Positions 54,077 to 62,718 are shown, counted from the first letter of the stretch. The stretch: DNA of 64,000 bases from DASTSN01 sp035549175 (GCA_035549175.1 DASZRL010000123.1:17940-81939), one strand, 5' to 3'. Notes: generated from the letters alone by a model not told the origin. Numbers and translations are program-made.

Positions 54077-55117
54077 TCACAGGTTTATACTATTATAAAG
54101 GGCATTCCAATTCAGCACTTTCACGCTGCTATCGTTTGCCGTAGGTATTGCGGCGGAACCGGGTTCAAAGGCCCTGGCATTTGAACCCATGGGGCTTGGA
54201 ACTGAAGGGGTTACCACAAAGGCCGCGTTATGTACGTCAATAAAATGATTGGCTTGCTGGCCATCGACTGCCACGATCTGACGGATGGATGACTCGTCCA
54301 AATGGTTGCTTTTCAAATAGTGCACCAGGCAGTGGAGATCGTCAAACTTCAGGACCTTTCCCCTTTTTGTAATGATTTCTCCGCCGAAGCGGCTATCCAT
54401 GATGGTCATCTTGCAATCCGTACATGCGTCTTTTCCAAACGAAATGGCTTCTGGCTTCGCATTGCAGGATGACAGGATTCCGGCAACCAGGAATATGGCA
54501 ACGAATTTGGCACCGGATAAGGTAGGTAGCGATAGTTTTAGCTTCTTGATCCGTACGAATTCAAACAGCCAGACCAGAAACGCAACGGATCCCGCACCGG
54601 CGACAATCCAGCCTGCGACGTCCGGAAACGAATACGCGTCAAAGTTCAGAAGTCGTTTATGACCGAATACAGGGGGCTGATAGGTCAGACCTGGCACCTG
54701 GATAGGGGCTTTCGGATCCAAATCGTGTCCATAGGCATAGCCCCATCGGTATATGTCATATATGACCAGGATACCACCTAGGACGGTCAGGATGAGGTAT
54801 AGTAATAAAAGTCTTCTGTTTCCCGTAATGGCTGCCAGCATACCCAGGATTATAAAGAGCGCAACCACAAAGGGGAGGAAGCGGAATTCAGGGAACATGG
54901 CTGCGCTGATGTGTTTCATACCAATATAATGGTTTAACCCATTAATAACATCCACGTCACCTGACAATTTATTGATCCAGATGTACAGGGAAAGGCCTTC
55001 GGGATATTGCGGCGCAAAAAGATCTATCCGCCAGGCTGGCAGAAAATATACGGCCAGCAACGCTCCACTGGCAAAGGCGACCAAAATCCGTGACGGTATG
55101 GTGAGATGTTTGTTCAT
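54077..55117 (-). CDS. nosL: NosL domain fused to an N-terminal four-helix membrane module
   Basis: This is a 346-residue single frame. Residues 1-195 hold about four transmembrane helices with a short extracytoplasmic part containing the GLNHYIGMKHI segment. Residues 205-346 are a NosL-like copper chaperone preceded by a lipobox-like ILSSC (Cys218), with the Cu(I) motif CTDCKM at 232-237. NosL is usually a separate lipoprotein, so here the lipobox has become an internal linker or a cleavage site. No frameshift or stop separates the parts. It probably hands Cu(I) to NosD and NosZ. Confidence 0.85.
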   Translation of the reverse strand: MNKHLTIPSRILVAFASGALLAVYFLPAWRIDLFAPQYPEGLSLYIWINKLSGDVDVINGLNHYIGMKHISAAMFPEFRFLPFVVALFIILGMLAAITGNRRLLLLYLILTVLGGILVIYDIYRWGYAYGHDLDPKAPIQVPGLTYQPPVFGHKRLLNFDAYSFPDVAGWIVAGAGSVAFLVWLFEFVRIKKLKLSLPTLSGAKFVAIFLVAGILSSCNAKPEAISFGKDACTDCKMTIMDSRFGGEIITKRGKVLKFDDLHCLVHYLKSNHLDESSIRQIVAVDGQQANHFIDVHNAAFVVTPSVPSPMGSNARAFEPGSAAIPTANDSSVKVLNWNALYNSINL

Positions 55118-55576
55118 TGAATAATGTTTTACCAGGGTGATGGCAAAGGGCCAAATCGCTTCGCAGGGTCAAAGATCAGCAGGAGACCGGCTTGAAAAAC
55201 GGTCGGGTCGGTCCTGTGTGTCGGCCATAAAAACGGTTTATCTTTCCCTGTTTTGCAGATCCGGAGTCTGGTCTAGCTCCCGTTTTAAAGTACAAAATAG
55301 AAATGCTGTTTGCAAATTTATATGCGTTGCATTTCCGCAGGAATCCGGTTTCGCTCAGGTTGCGATTAAGAATGGTCCCGCAAGAAGGCGGTATCATCAA
55401 GGTTTCCTGCAGGACCATTTTTGTTGGGTGTTTAGTTTACAGTTATTCTTACGTTCGGACGTTTCTCAGTTAATCTTAAGTTTACCTAGGTGCTGATCAC
55501 GTCCCTCTACAGTTTTTACACAGGTAGGTTTCTAATCCCAGGCTGGTAACGGAAGACCATGGAAAGACTCTTCACG
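55118..55576. other. intergenic region between nosZ and nosL with a long hairpin
   Basis: About 460 bases without a credible gene divide the nos cluster. The hairpin AATGGTCC/GGACCATT (55371-55419), with one internal mismatch and a further GC pair, lies about 160 bases after nosZ and is followed on the minus strand by TTCTTAAT. It may reduce downstream expression relative to nosZ. The remaining sequence is AT-rich, with no clear promoter match. Confidence 0.5.
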
Positions 55577-57568
55577 TTACTGATTGGTTGAATCCTTGGG
55601 CAAATTGGTTCCGGTACTGAAGCTAAGCGGAACATTGCTCCCCGGAGCTGAGATTCGGATGTAACCCTGCATTTCCTGGTGTAACGCAGAACAGAAGTCC
55701 GTACAATAGAAGGGATACACACCTACCTTTTCAGGGACCCACTTCAGGGTCTGTGTTTCTCCGGGCATTATCAGCAGCTCAGCATTATTGGCCCCCTTGA
55801 CAGCAAATCCGTGAGGAATATCCCAATCCTGCTCCAGGTTTGTTACATGGAAGTACACTTCGTCTCCCAGCTTCACGCCTTCGATATTATCCGGATTAAA
55901 GTGTGACCTGATTGCCGTAATATAAACATGCACCTCTTTTCCTTTCCTCTCTACTTTTGCTTTCCCTTCACCCAGGGTGACGTAGGGATTCTTATTTTCC
56001 TCCAGTTTGTAGAATTTGACTGAATTTTTAGTGATCATGTCGGCAGGTATAGCCTGGGCATAGTGGGGTTCGCCAATTGTGGGAAAATCAAGGATTAATT
56101 TCATTTTGTCTCCGGTAATGTCGTATAACTGCGCACTCTGGGCGAGTTCCGGCCCGGTGGGAAGATATCGGTCCTTCGTGATCTTGTTGTAGGCAATTAC
56201 ATATTTCGCATTGGGTTTCCGGCTGTCTCCACCCGGTATGCAAAGGTGACCAATGGAGTAATAGGTAGGCACGCGATCCAGGACTTTCAGGTCCTTGATA
56301 TTCCATTTAACAATTTCAGAGGAAACGAACATGGAGGTATAGGCGTTCCCTTTGCCGTCGAATTCCGTGTGCAGGGGGCCCAGCCCCGGTTTTTGCACTT
56401 CGCCATAAAGAGCTGCTTCATACTTGATAACCGGAATACCTGCATAATTGCCATCAAAATTCCTCTCGCTTATCGCCTTCTGAATCTTGCTGAAGGAGAA
56501 TACGGGTAAAAGAGCCGCCAGTTTTCCGCTACCCACGATATATTCCCCGGTGGGGTCCACATCGCAACCGTGGGGTGATTTGGGGCACGGAATCAGATAT
56601 ACCATGTCGGGCAACTCCCTGGAATCCAGCACAGTGACATCGGTTTCTATCTGTGAGCTGGCAGTGTGGGATGCCTCATCATAGGTATTATGGGCATAGC
56701 GTACTTTTTCCTTGGTTCCTTTCCCCTGTTGCAGGTATTGCTCAGCCTTTTTCCAGTTTACAGCCATGATAAAATCCTTGTCCCGTTGGGAGGCATTCAC
56801 TTCCAGAAGCGTATTGGCCTGTTCGGAATTGTAACAGGATAAGAAGAACCAGCCATGGCTGGGTCCTTTCCCCGCGTGACTCAGGTCAAAATTGACACCC
56901 GGAAGCAGGATCTGGAAGGCAATATTCATACTGCCATTCTGCGGGTTCACTTTGATAAAGCTTACGGTTCCTTTGAAATTTTTCTTGTAGGTATTGATAG
57001 GGACATCGCCGTCGGAGTTGTCCATGGGAATGCTGAAGCGGGTTCCCGCTACTACGTATTCTGTATTTTCGGTTACAAACGCGGAAGAGTGGTTGCCGGC
57101 ACTGTTCGGGATTTCCAATATTTCGGCGGTTCTGAACGTTTTCAGATCAACGCGCGCAATCCTTGGTGTGTTGTTGCCATTCATGAATACCCAGCGGCCA
57201 TCCACTTCCCCGTTGGTTTGAGACAGTTCTGGGTGATGGAGATCGTCCCAGGGCACAAATCCATGGGAAGTATTCAGCATTGGTTTGGTTTCCTCGCTGT
57301 ATCCGTACCCTTTTTCAGGATCAATGGAGAACACCGGAATAACCCGGAGCAAGCGGCCGGAAGGGAGGCCATACACGGATAACTGTCCGCTAAATCCTCC
57401 GGAGACGAAGTTGTAGAACTCATCATACTTTCCGGGTGGAACATAGGCTTTGATGGCTGCATCACCGCCTACGAGCGATTCGGCGCCGTGTGGCTTGCAG
57501 CTCTGGAATAAGGAAAGCCCGCCTAAGACTACTGTCAGCAGTGCGTGGAATTTACTTTTGGTATACAT
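55577..57568 (-). CDS. nosZ: clade II nitrous oxide reductase NosZ, probable lipoprotein
   Basis: NosZ reduces N2O to N2. The 663-residue protein has a seven-bladed propeller with CuZ histidines in DLHHPELS, GNHSSAF, SPHGCDVDP, LHTEFDGKGNAYTS, IGHLCIPGG and GEPHYAQ. A C-terminal cupredoxin domain has the CuA ligands Cys622, Cys626, His630 and Met633. There is no twin-arginine motif; a Sec-type signal ends in LFQSC with Cys24 as a possible lipidated residue, as expected for clade II. It follows the cytochrome c gene by 21 bases. Confidence 0.94.
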   Translation of the reverse strand: MYTKSKFHALLTVVLGGLSLFQSCKPHGAESLVGGDAAIKAYVPPGKYDEFYNFVSGGFSGQLSVYGLPSGRLLRVIPVFSIDPEKGYGYSEETKPMLNTSHGFVPWDDLHHPELSQTNGEVDGRWVFMNGNNTPRIARVDLKTFRTAEILEIPNSAGNHSSAFVTENTEYVVAGTRFSIPMDNSDGDVPINTYKKNFKGTVSFIKVNPQNGSMNIAFQILLPGVNFDLSHAGKGPSHGWFFLSCYNSEQANTLLEVNASQRDKDFIMAVNWKKAEQYLQQGKGTKEKVRYAHNTYDEASHTASSQIETDVTVLDSRELPDMVYLIPCPKSPHGCDVDPTGEYIVGSGKLAALLPVFSFSKIQKAISERNFDGNYAGIPVIKYEAALYGEVQKPGLGPLHTEFDGKGNAYTSMFVSSEIVKWNIKDLKVLDRVPTYYSIGHLCIPGGDSRKPNAKYVIAYNKITKDRYLPTGPELAQSAQLYDITGDKMKLILDFPTIGEPHYAQAIPADMITKNSVKFYKLEENKNPYVTLGEGKAKVERKGKEVHVYITAIRSHFNPDNIEGVKLGDEVYFHVTNLEQDWDIPHGFAVKGANNAELLIMPGETQTLKWVPEKVGVYPFYCTDFCSALHQEMQGYIRISAPGSNVPLSFSTGTNLPKDSTNQ

Positions 57569-57589
57569 AAAATGGGAGTTTGCGTTGAT

Positions 57590-58066
57590 TTATTTTTCGC
57601 CGTCGTTATGTCGCATGAATTCAATTACACTCCTGGCATCCTCGGGGCTGAGATTTTGATTCGGCATTCTTACCATGCAGAGTTCGAGAAGTTTCTGGGC
57701 TTCCGGATCCGAATCCAGCATCATGTCGGTATTGGTGATCATATTCATTATCCAGACAGGCGTCCTTCTCTTGGTGACATCTTTCCAACCCGGTCCAACC
57801 AGTTTATCAGACGTTAATTTGTGGCAGGCCTGGCATTTCAGTTCATAAATGCCCTGGCCTTTTTCCACCCAGGCTTTGTTTAAAGGATTAGTGAGTTTGA
57901 TCTCCTCCTCTTTAATGGCGGGCGCTTTTTTTTCTGCATCCTTTTTGGTCAGTTCTGTAATGTCTACCGGTTTTTCTTCTTTTTTTACCCCTTCGTTTCC
58001 GCAGGATTCAAGGGTCATATGGCATGTTAAAAGAGACACGGATAAAACAAAGACTAGCTTTCTCAT
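57590..58066 (-). CDS. lipoprotein cytochrome c of the nos cluster
   Basis: This 158-residue protein has a lipoprotein signal (LESC, Cys22), a charged Lys/Glu-rich linker to about residue 60 and a monohaem domain with CQACH (Cys78, Cys81, His82) and an axial methionine in VRMPNQ. It is the first gene of the nosZ transcript and is the probable electron donor to NosZ at the membrane surface. It diverges from the Rrf2 gene across a perfect palindrome. Confidence 0.88.
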   Translation of the reverse strand: MRKLVFVLSVSLLTCHMTLESCGNEGVKKEEKPVDITELTKKDAEKKAPAIKEEEIKLTNPLNKAWVEKGQGIYELKCQACHKLTSDKLVGPGWKDVTKRRTPVWIMNMITNTDMMLDSDPEAQKLLELCMVRMPNQNLSPEDARSVIEFMRHNDGEK

Positions 58067-58087
58067 GATATATCGTTTGGTTAATAA

Positions 58088-58105
58088 AAAGACATCAATG
58101 TCTTT
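58088..58105. promoter_or_regulatory. palindromic operator between nos cluster and Rrf2 gene
   Basis: AAAGACAT-CA-ATGTCTTT is a perfect 8-2-8 palindrome, 22 bases upstream of the cytochrome gene start and 115 bases upstream of the rrf2 start. Its length and AT-rich arms resemble sites of NsrR/Rrf2 repressors, so it is the likely target of the divergent regulator. Confidence 0.6.
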
Positions 58106-58219
58106 AATGGGTCAAAAGTATACTGGGCTGTATCTGGGAGGGATGAGTAGCATCAATCCGGTTAATGACGTTTATCAGGAGCCTGGTTTACCTCCGCAGC
58201 TACTTTCGCTCTTGTTATA

Positions 58220-58660
58220 ATGATATTTTCCAAATCCTTCGGATATGCATTGCGGGGCGTCTTGTATGTCGCCCGGGAAACGCGCAGCGGGAAAAAGGTG
58301 TCGCTCGATGAAATAGCCGGCCATCTTCGTATTCCCCGTTACTTTCTGGCAAAAATTCTGGTGAGGGTTGCCAAGGCGGGTATTATTGATTCCAGTAAGG
58401 GACCAAGCGGTGGATTCTTTGTAAATAACAAAACCCTGGGAACCCAGTTGCTGACGATTGTTTTGTTAACTGAAGGGACAGACCAGTTTAAGTTATGTGT
58501 TCTTCAACTCCGCAAGTGTAACGCCAGAAAACCCTGCCCCTTGCATCACCAGATGGAAAAAGTTAAGAATCAATTGCTGGAGCTGTTTTCCGTGACGACT
58601 ATCGGCGACTTGCTGAAGCGCGACGATCCGGATTTTATCAACAGCCTGGCTATCAATTGA
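58220..58660 (+). CDS. NsrR-like Rrf2 family regulator
   Basis: The 146-residue winged-helix protein has an N-terminal HTH (about 1-60) and three cysteines, Cys93, Cys100 and Cys106, in CVLQLRKCNARKPC. This matches the [Fe-S] ligand arrangement of NsrR, the nitric-oxide-sensing repressor. It is divergent from the cytochrome-nosZ genes and followed by ric, a known member of NsrR regulons. It therefore probably derepresses nos and ric when NO destroys its cluster. Confidence 0.85.
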   Translation: MIFSKSFGYALRGVLYVARETRSGKKVSLDEIAGHLRIPRYFLAKILVRVAKAGIIDSSKGPSGGFFVNNKTLGTQLLTIVLLTEGTDQFKLCVLQLRKCNARKPCPLHHQMEKVKNQLLELFSVTTIGDLLKRDDPDFINSLAIN

Positions 58661-58683
58661 GACTATCAAAATCATGCACCTGC

Positions 58684-58697
58684 CTGACTTTTGTCAG
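58684..58697. promoter_or_regulatory. candidate Crp/Fnr-type operator upstream of ric
   Basis: CTGAC-TTTT-GTCAG is a perfect 5-4-5 repeat centred about 63 bases upstream of the ric ATG. Its inner twelve bases are identical to the site at 5311-5322 before the persulfide dioxygenase. Confidence 0.55.
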
Positions 58698-58753
58698 CCG
58701 GCACATTTTCCAGGAAGGATAAATTGGACCGAAAAAGCGAGCCTTAACCTCAT

Positions 58754-59503
58754 ATGTCTTTAATATTCAATATAATAGATGATAATCTCTCCGTTACTGA
58801 AATCGTCAAGAATGACTATCGGACGGCCGATGTTTTCAGGAAGTACAGGATAAATTACTGTTGCGGGGGCAAGTGGCCCTTAAAAACGATCGCCGAATTA
58901 AACGGGCTCAATCTGGAGAATATAAAGGCAGAACTGGCGGAAGCCAGTAAAGTGGTATCCATTTCAAATACCTTGAATTTTCAGGAATGGGACATGGATT
59001 TTATGCTGGATTATATCATAAATGTGCATCATAAATTCCTTTATTCTTTCCTCCCTGATTTGGGGCTGTTGTTGGAGCAGTTTGTACTTGACCATGGTAA
59101 GAAATTCCATTACCTGGGCGAAATCCGGGCTAATTTTCTACGGCTTCAGCAGGAAATCCTGCCCCATCTGGCACAGGAGGAAAATGTCATTTTCCCGTAT
59201 ATACGGCAAATCGCTCACGCCTATAAGGATGGGGAATCCTATGCCGGATTATTAGTCCGTACGTTGCGAAAGCCGATTGATACCATTATGCATTATGAGC
59301 ATGAGACCGTGGAGTCCATACTTACCAGGATGCGGGTACTGACGGACTCCTATGCCTTACCGTCCAATTATTGCGCCAGCCATAAAGTTGTATTCGGAAA
59401 ACTGCAGGAGCTGGATAATGATCTGGTACAGCACCTATACCTTGAGAATAGTATTCTTTTCCCGAAAGCTATCGCCATGGAGACAGAATTGCTGAAGAAA
59501 TGA
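58754..59503 (+). CDS. ric: iron-sulfur cluster repair di-iron protein Ric (ScdA/YtfE)
   Basis: The 249-residue protein has the N-terminal DUF542 segment with YCCGG (Cys36, Cys37) and a hemerythrin-like four-helix bundle. Its iron ligands are visible in NVHHKFL, PHLAQEENVIFP, HYEHE and a C-terminal HLYLENSILFP. Ric repairs iron-sulfur clusters after NO or oxidative damage. It lies between the NsrR-like regulator and the PAS kinase, all on the plus strand. Confidence 0.93.
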   Translation: MSLIFNIIDDNLSVTEIVKNDYRTADVFRKYRINYCCGGKWPLKTIAELNGLNLENIKAELAEASKVVSISNTLNFQEWDMDFMLDYIINVHHKFLYSFLPDLGLLLEQFVLDHGKKFHYLGEIRANFLRLQQEILPHLAQEENVIFPYIRQIAHAYKDGESYAGLLVRTLRKPIDTIMHYEHETVESILTRMRVLTDSYALPSNYCASHKVVFGKLQELDNDLVQHLYLENSILFPKAIAMETELLKK

Positions 59504-59527
59504 GGGGCTTCTGAAATTCTTCTTATT

Positions 59528-61129
59528 TTGCATCCATTGTTTACATTTAAGAAAAGAAGGTCTGGCATGCCAAGGTTAAGCAACAGGCAAGCGTATGGCT
59601 TTGCTGTATTTATTTTTTTGATCACATTGGCGCTGTGTTATTTCTTTCCTGGCCATTTTATCACATTTAGTGGCTTCCTGGTTGTCATTTTACTCACCCT
59701 TTTCATAAAAGGGTCTTTCTCTACCATTCTTGCCGGTTCCGGCGCCGCGGCATTGATTATCCTGTCTGATTTGTCGATCAGGAATAGCCAGGCACCTGGC
59801 TGGCATCCGGGCGAACTGATTTTCTTCTTTCTGCTGATTGTATTTACTGTTCTTTTCGTCATATATCTCAAGGGATTGTATAGCCATATGGAAAAGGACA
59901 AGAGCCATATGTCGTCCTTATTTGAAAATGCGACGGAAGGAATTATTCTGACCTCGGGTAAGGGGGATATCATCCTGGTTAACCCTGCCGCGGAAAAAAT
60001 GTTCGGGTATGAGGCCAGTGAATTGATAGGACAGCCTATTGAGATCCTTATACCACACCATTTAAAGCATAAACATGTTAGACTTCGAGACGGGTTTTAC
60101 AAGTCGCCCCAAAATCGTACGATGGGTGCCGGAAGGGATCTGAACGGTACAAGGAGAGACGGAACGGAATTTCCGGTTGAGGTAAGCCTGAGTTTCTATA
60201 AAGAAGGAAATGAAGCCTTTGTCATTGCCTTTATCGTGGACATAACGCACCGGAAGCAGATAGAGAGCAATATGTTGCGGCAAAAGATCGAGTTGGAACG
60301 GGTCACGGAGGATATCCGGCGGCTGAATACACAACTGGAGGCAAAGGTGGAAGATCGAACGCTGATCCTGAAGGAGGCACTGCAGAAACTGGAGCATTCT
60401 CAGCGGGAACTCAGTGAAGCACTGGATAAAGAGCGGGAGTTAAATGAAATAAAAAGCCGGTTTGTTTCTATGGCTTCCCATGAATTCAGGACCCCGCTAA
60501 GTACGGTTTTATCTTCTGCCTCCCTGCTGGCCAGGTATAAAAATTCCGAAGACCAGGTACACCGTGATAAACATATTGAAAAGATTAAAAATTCTGTAAA
60601 GCACCTGAATGATATTCTGAACGATTTCTTGTCCGTGGGCAAGCTGGATGAAGGTAAGGTTGATGTGCAACCCGTTTCATTCGATTTAAAGGAATTTATC
60701 AGTGAAAGTATAGAGGAAATGAAAGGACTGCTGAAGAAGGGCCAGCATATTGAATTGTCCTACAGGGGGGTTCCGGAAGTCTTTACTGATAAAAAGCTAG
60801 TTAAGAATATTTTAATAAATTTAATTACCAACGCGAGTAAATTTTCTGAGGAAGGGAAGCCCATAACAGTTGCTTGCGATGTTACGGACGAAGAAGCCCA
60901 TATCGCCATTATTGATCGGGGTATCGGCATCTCAAAGGAGGACCAGGAGCATTTGTTTTCAAGTTTTTACCGTGGCGCAAATGCGGTTAATATTCAAGGG
61001 ACTGGACTGGGGCTTCATATCGTAAAAAGATACCTCGATCTTCTGGGAGGTGAAGTAACTTTGCAGAGTAGCTTGAATGAGGGTACCTCAGTACATGTCA
61101 CCATACCAATTTATAAATCAGACATATGA
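59528..61129 (+). CDS. PAS-domain membrane histidine kinase
   Basis: This 533-residue kinase has three or four N-terminal helices (about 21-114), a PAS domain (about 126-245, with NPAAEKMFGYEASELIG), a coiled coil (about 246-310), HisKA with His318 (MASHEFRTP) and an HATPase domain with NLITNAS, IIDRGIGI and GTGLGLHIV. An alternative ATG at 59567 removes 13 residues. The stop overlaps the next gene by 4 bases (ATGA), showing a cognate pair with the REC-Crp regulator. Confidence 0.92.
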   Translation: MHPLFTFKKRRSGMPRLSNRQAYGFAVFIFLITLALCYFFPGHFITFSGFLVVILLTLFIKGSFSTILAGSGAAALIILSDLSIRNSQAPGWHPGELIFFFLLIVFTVLFVIYLKGLYSHMEKDKSHMSSLFENATEGIILTSGKGDIILVNPAAEKMFGYEASELIGQPIEILIPHHLKHKHVRLRDGFYKSPQNRTMGAGRDLNGTRRDGTEFPVEVSLSFYKEGNEAFVIAFIVDITHRKQIESNMLRQKIELERVTEDIRRLNTQLEAKVEDRTLILKEALQKLEHSQRELSEALDKERELNEIKSRFVSMASHEFRTPLSTVLSSASLLARYKNSEDQVHRDKHIEKIKNSVKHLNDILNDFLSVGKLDEGKVDVQPVSFDLKEFISESIEEMKGLLKKGQHIELSYRGVPEVFTDKKLVKNILINLITNASKFSEEGKPITVACDVTDEEAHIAIIDRGIGISKEDQEHLFSSFYRGANAVNIQGTGLGLHIVKRYLDLLGGEVTLQSSLNEGTSVHVTIPIYKSDI

Positions 61130-62181
61130 AATCTGTATTAGTCATTGATGATAACGCTGATATCAGGGAAAATACCGCTGAGATCCTGGACCTGGCTGGT
61201 TACAAAACCTATACGGCTGAAAATGGAAAAAGGGGTGTGGATATTGCCCTGAAGGAAAAGCCGGATGTAGTGGTTTGTGATATCATGATGCCTGACCTGG
61301 ATGGATACGGGGTGCTGCATTTGCTTAGAAAGAATCAGGATACCCAGTCCATTCCATTCATTTTCCTGACTGCCAAAACGGAAAGGAACGATTTCAGAAA
61401 GGGAATGGAGATGGGAGCCGATGACTATATTACCAAACCCTTTGAAGACATTGAGCTGCTCAATGCCATTGAAATCCGCCTCAAAAAAGCGGAGGTGCTT
61501 ACCAATAAATATTCGTCCAGCCAGCAGGGTATCAATCAGTTTATTAAGGATGTAAAGGACTCCGGACTGCTCAAGCACCTGGCAGACCACTATGATGTCG
61601 AGTTTTACAGCAGGAAGCAGAATCTATATCAGGAAGGAAAGCGGCCAAGATTTCTTTACTATCTGGTGAAAGGCAAGGTCAAAGGTGTTAAGACCCATGA
61701 AGACGGGAAGGAGTATATCACGGATTTGTTCAGCGTGGGTGATTTTATCGGTTATCCGGCCTTGATAAATGACAAAAATTATGACGATTCCGCGATTATC
61801 CTGGAGGACGCGGAGATCATGCATATACCCAAGGAGGACTTTCAGGAAATGATATACGGCGATATTAACATTGCCACCAAGTTCATCCGGATCATTACCC
61901 AAAACGTAAAGGAGAAGGAGGAGCGGCTGTTGAGCCTGGCCTATAGTTCCCTTCGGAAGCGCGTTGCCAAGGCGCTGGTGGATATTTACGGAAAATTCAA
62001 CCCAGAAGGAAATAACAAATCCATTGAAATTTCTAGGGAGGATATTGCGCATTATGTGGGTACTGCCACCGAATCCTTGATCAGGACCTTGAGTGATTTC
62101 AAGGCCGAAAAGCTGATAGAGATTAAGGATGGTAAAATTTTGATTTCGAATCTGGATAAACTCAGAAATTTACTTTATTGA
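61126..62181 (+). CDS. response regulator with REC, cNMP-like and Crp HTH domains
   Basis: This 351-residue protein has a receiver domain (about 1-120; Asp52 in VCDIMMP), a cyclic-nucleotide-binding-like beta roll (about 145-260) and a Crp-type winged helix (about 270-351). The recognition helix TATESLIRTL has Glu316 and Arg320 in FNR-like positions. It therefore couples two-component phosphorylation to a Crp-style output. Adjacent ric and nos genes and the shared TGAC/TGAT sites suggest control of respiratory or nitrosative-stress genes, which is inference. Confidence 0.9.
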   Translation: MKSVLVIDDNADIRENTAEILDLAGYKTYTAENGKRGVDIALKEKPDVVVCDIMMPDLDGYGVLHLLRKNQDTQSIPFIFLTAKTERNDFRKGMEMGADDYITKPFEDIELLNAIEIRLKKAEVLTNKYSSSQQGINQFIKDVKDSGLLKHLADHYDVEFYSRKQNLYQEGKRPRFLYYLVKGKVKGVKTHEDGKEYITDLFSVGDFIGYPALINDKNYDDSAIILEDAEIMHIPKEDFQEMIYGDINIATKFIRIITQNVKEKEERLLSLAYSSLRKRVAKALVDIYGKFNPEGNNKSIEISREDIAHYVGTATESLIRTLSDFKAEKLIEIKDGKILISNLDKLRNLLY

Positions 62182-62209
62182 GATTTCCGGTATCTGTCTT
62201 GGCCGAAAA

Positions 62210-62238
62210 AGGCCCCTTGTGGTGTGCGCAAGGGGCCT
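62210..62238 (-). terminator. intrinsic terminator after hsp20
   Basis: AGGCCCCTTG and CAAGGGGCCT form a perfect 10-bp stem with a 9-base loop, 31 bases after the hsp20 stop. On the minus strand it is followed by TTTTC. The opposite strand has no T-run. Confidence 0.88.
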
Positions 62239-62268
62239 GGAATAACCGCCCAATGATATTGTTTTTAA

Positions 62269-62718
62269 TCAGCTAACCGGAATGGCTTTGGCCTTTTGGG
62301 AGATGCTGACCTGCTTTTTGGGGATACTAATCTTCAGTTCCCCGTCCTTGCAGTGGGCATCAATTTTTGTGCTGTCTGAATTTTCAGGCAACGTGAAGCT
62401 CCTGCTCCAGCTGCTGTAGTTATATTCCCGTCTGTTGTATCTGCCGTTTTTTTCCTCCTTTTCCTCTTTTTCCTTTTCCGCGCTGATAGTCAGCAGATCA
62501 TCATAGGCTTCCACCTTAATGTCCTTTTTGTCCAATCCGGGGACCGCTACAGTCAGAACAAATTCTTTGTCATTTTCGGAGACATTGACAGCAGGCACAT
62601 TCATTACTTTTCCCAAAGTAAAAAAATCATCCAGCGGGGCATTGAAAAACTTATCCATCCAGCTGGAGTCGAACAAGGTCGGCCAGGAGCTCCTGGGTTT
62701 GGCAATTGCTTTTTCCAT
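62269..62718 (-). CDS. Hsp20/alpha-crystallin small heat shock protein
   Basis: The 149-residue chaperone has an N-terminal arm, an alpha-crystallin domain (about 40-130; opening VPAVNVSENDKEFVLTVAVPG and closing CKDGELKISIPKK) and a short C-terminal extension. It holds unfolding proteins in a refoldable state. It is monocistronic, with its own terminator, convergent with the REC-Crp regulator gene. Confidence 0.92.
   Translation of the reverse strand: MEKAIAKPRSSWPTLFDSSWMDKFFNAPLDDFFTLGKVMNVPAVNVSENDKEFVLTVAVPGLDKKDIKVEAYDDLLTISAEKEKEEKEEKNGRYNRREYNYSSWSRSFTLPENSDSTKIDAHCKDGELKISIPKKQVSISQKAKAIPVS

Noticed and set aside
54077..55117. Frameshift artefact explaining the membrane-NosL fusion
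   Set aside because: The reading frame is continuous and both halves are intact, so a genuine fusion is the simpler reading.
55176..55418. An 80-codon minus-strand frame between nosZ and nosL
   Set aside because: It has no domain or conserved feature and begins inside a hairpin; treated as non-coding.
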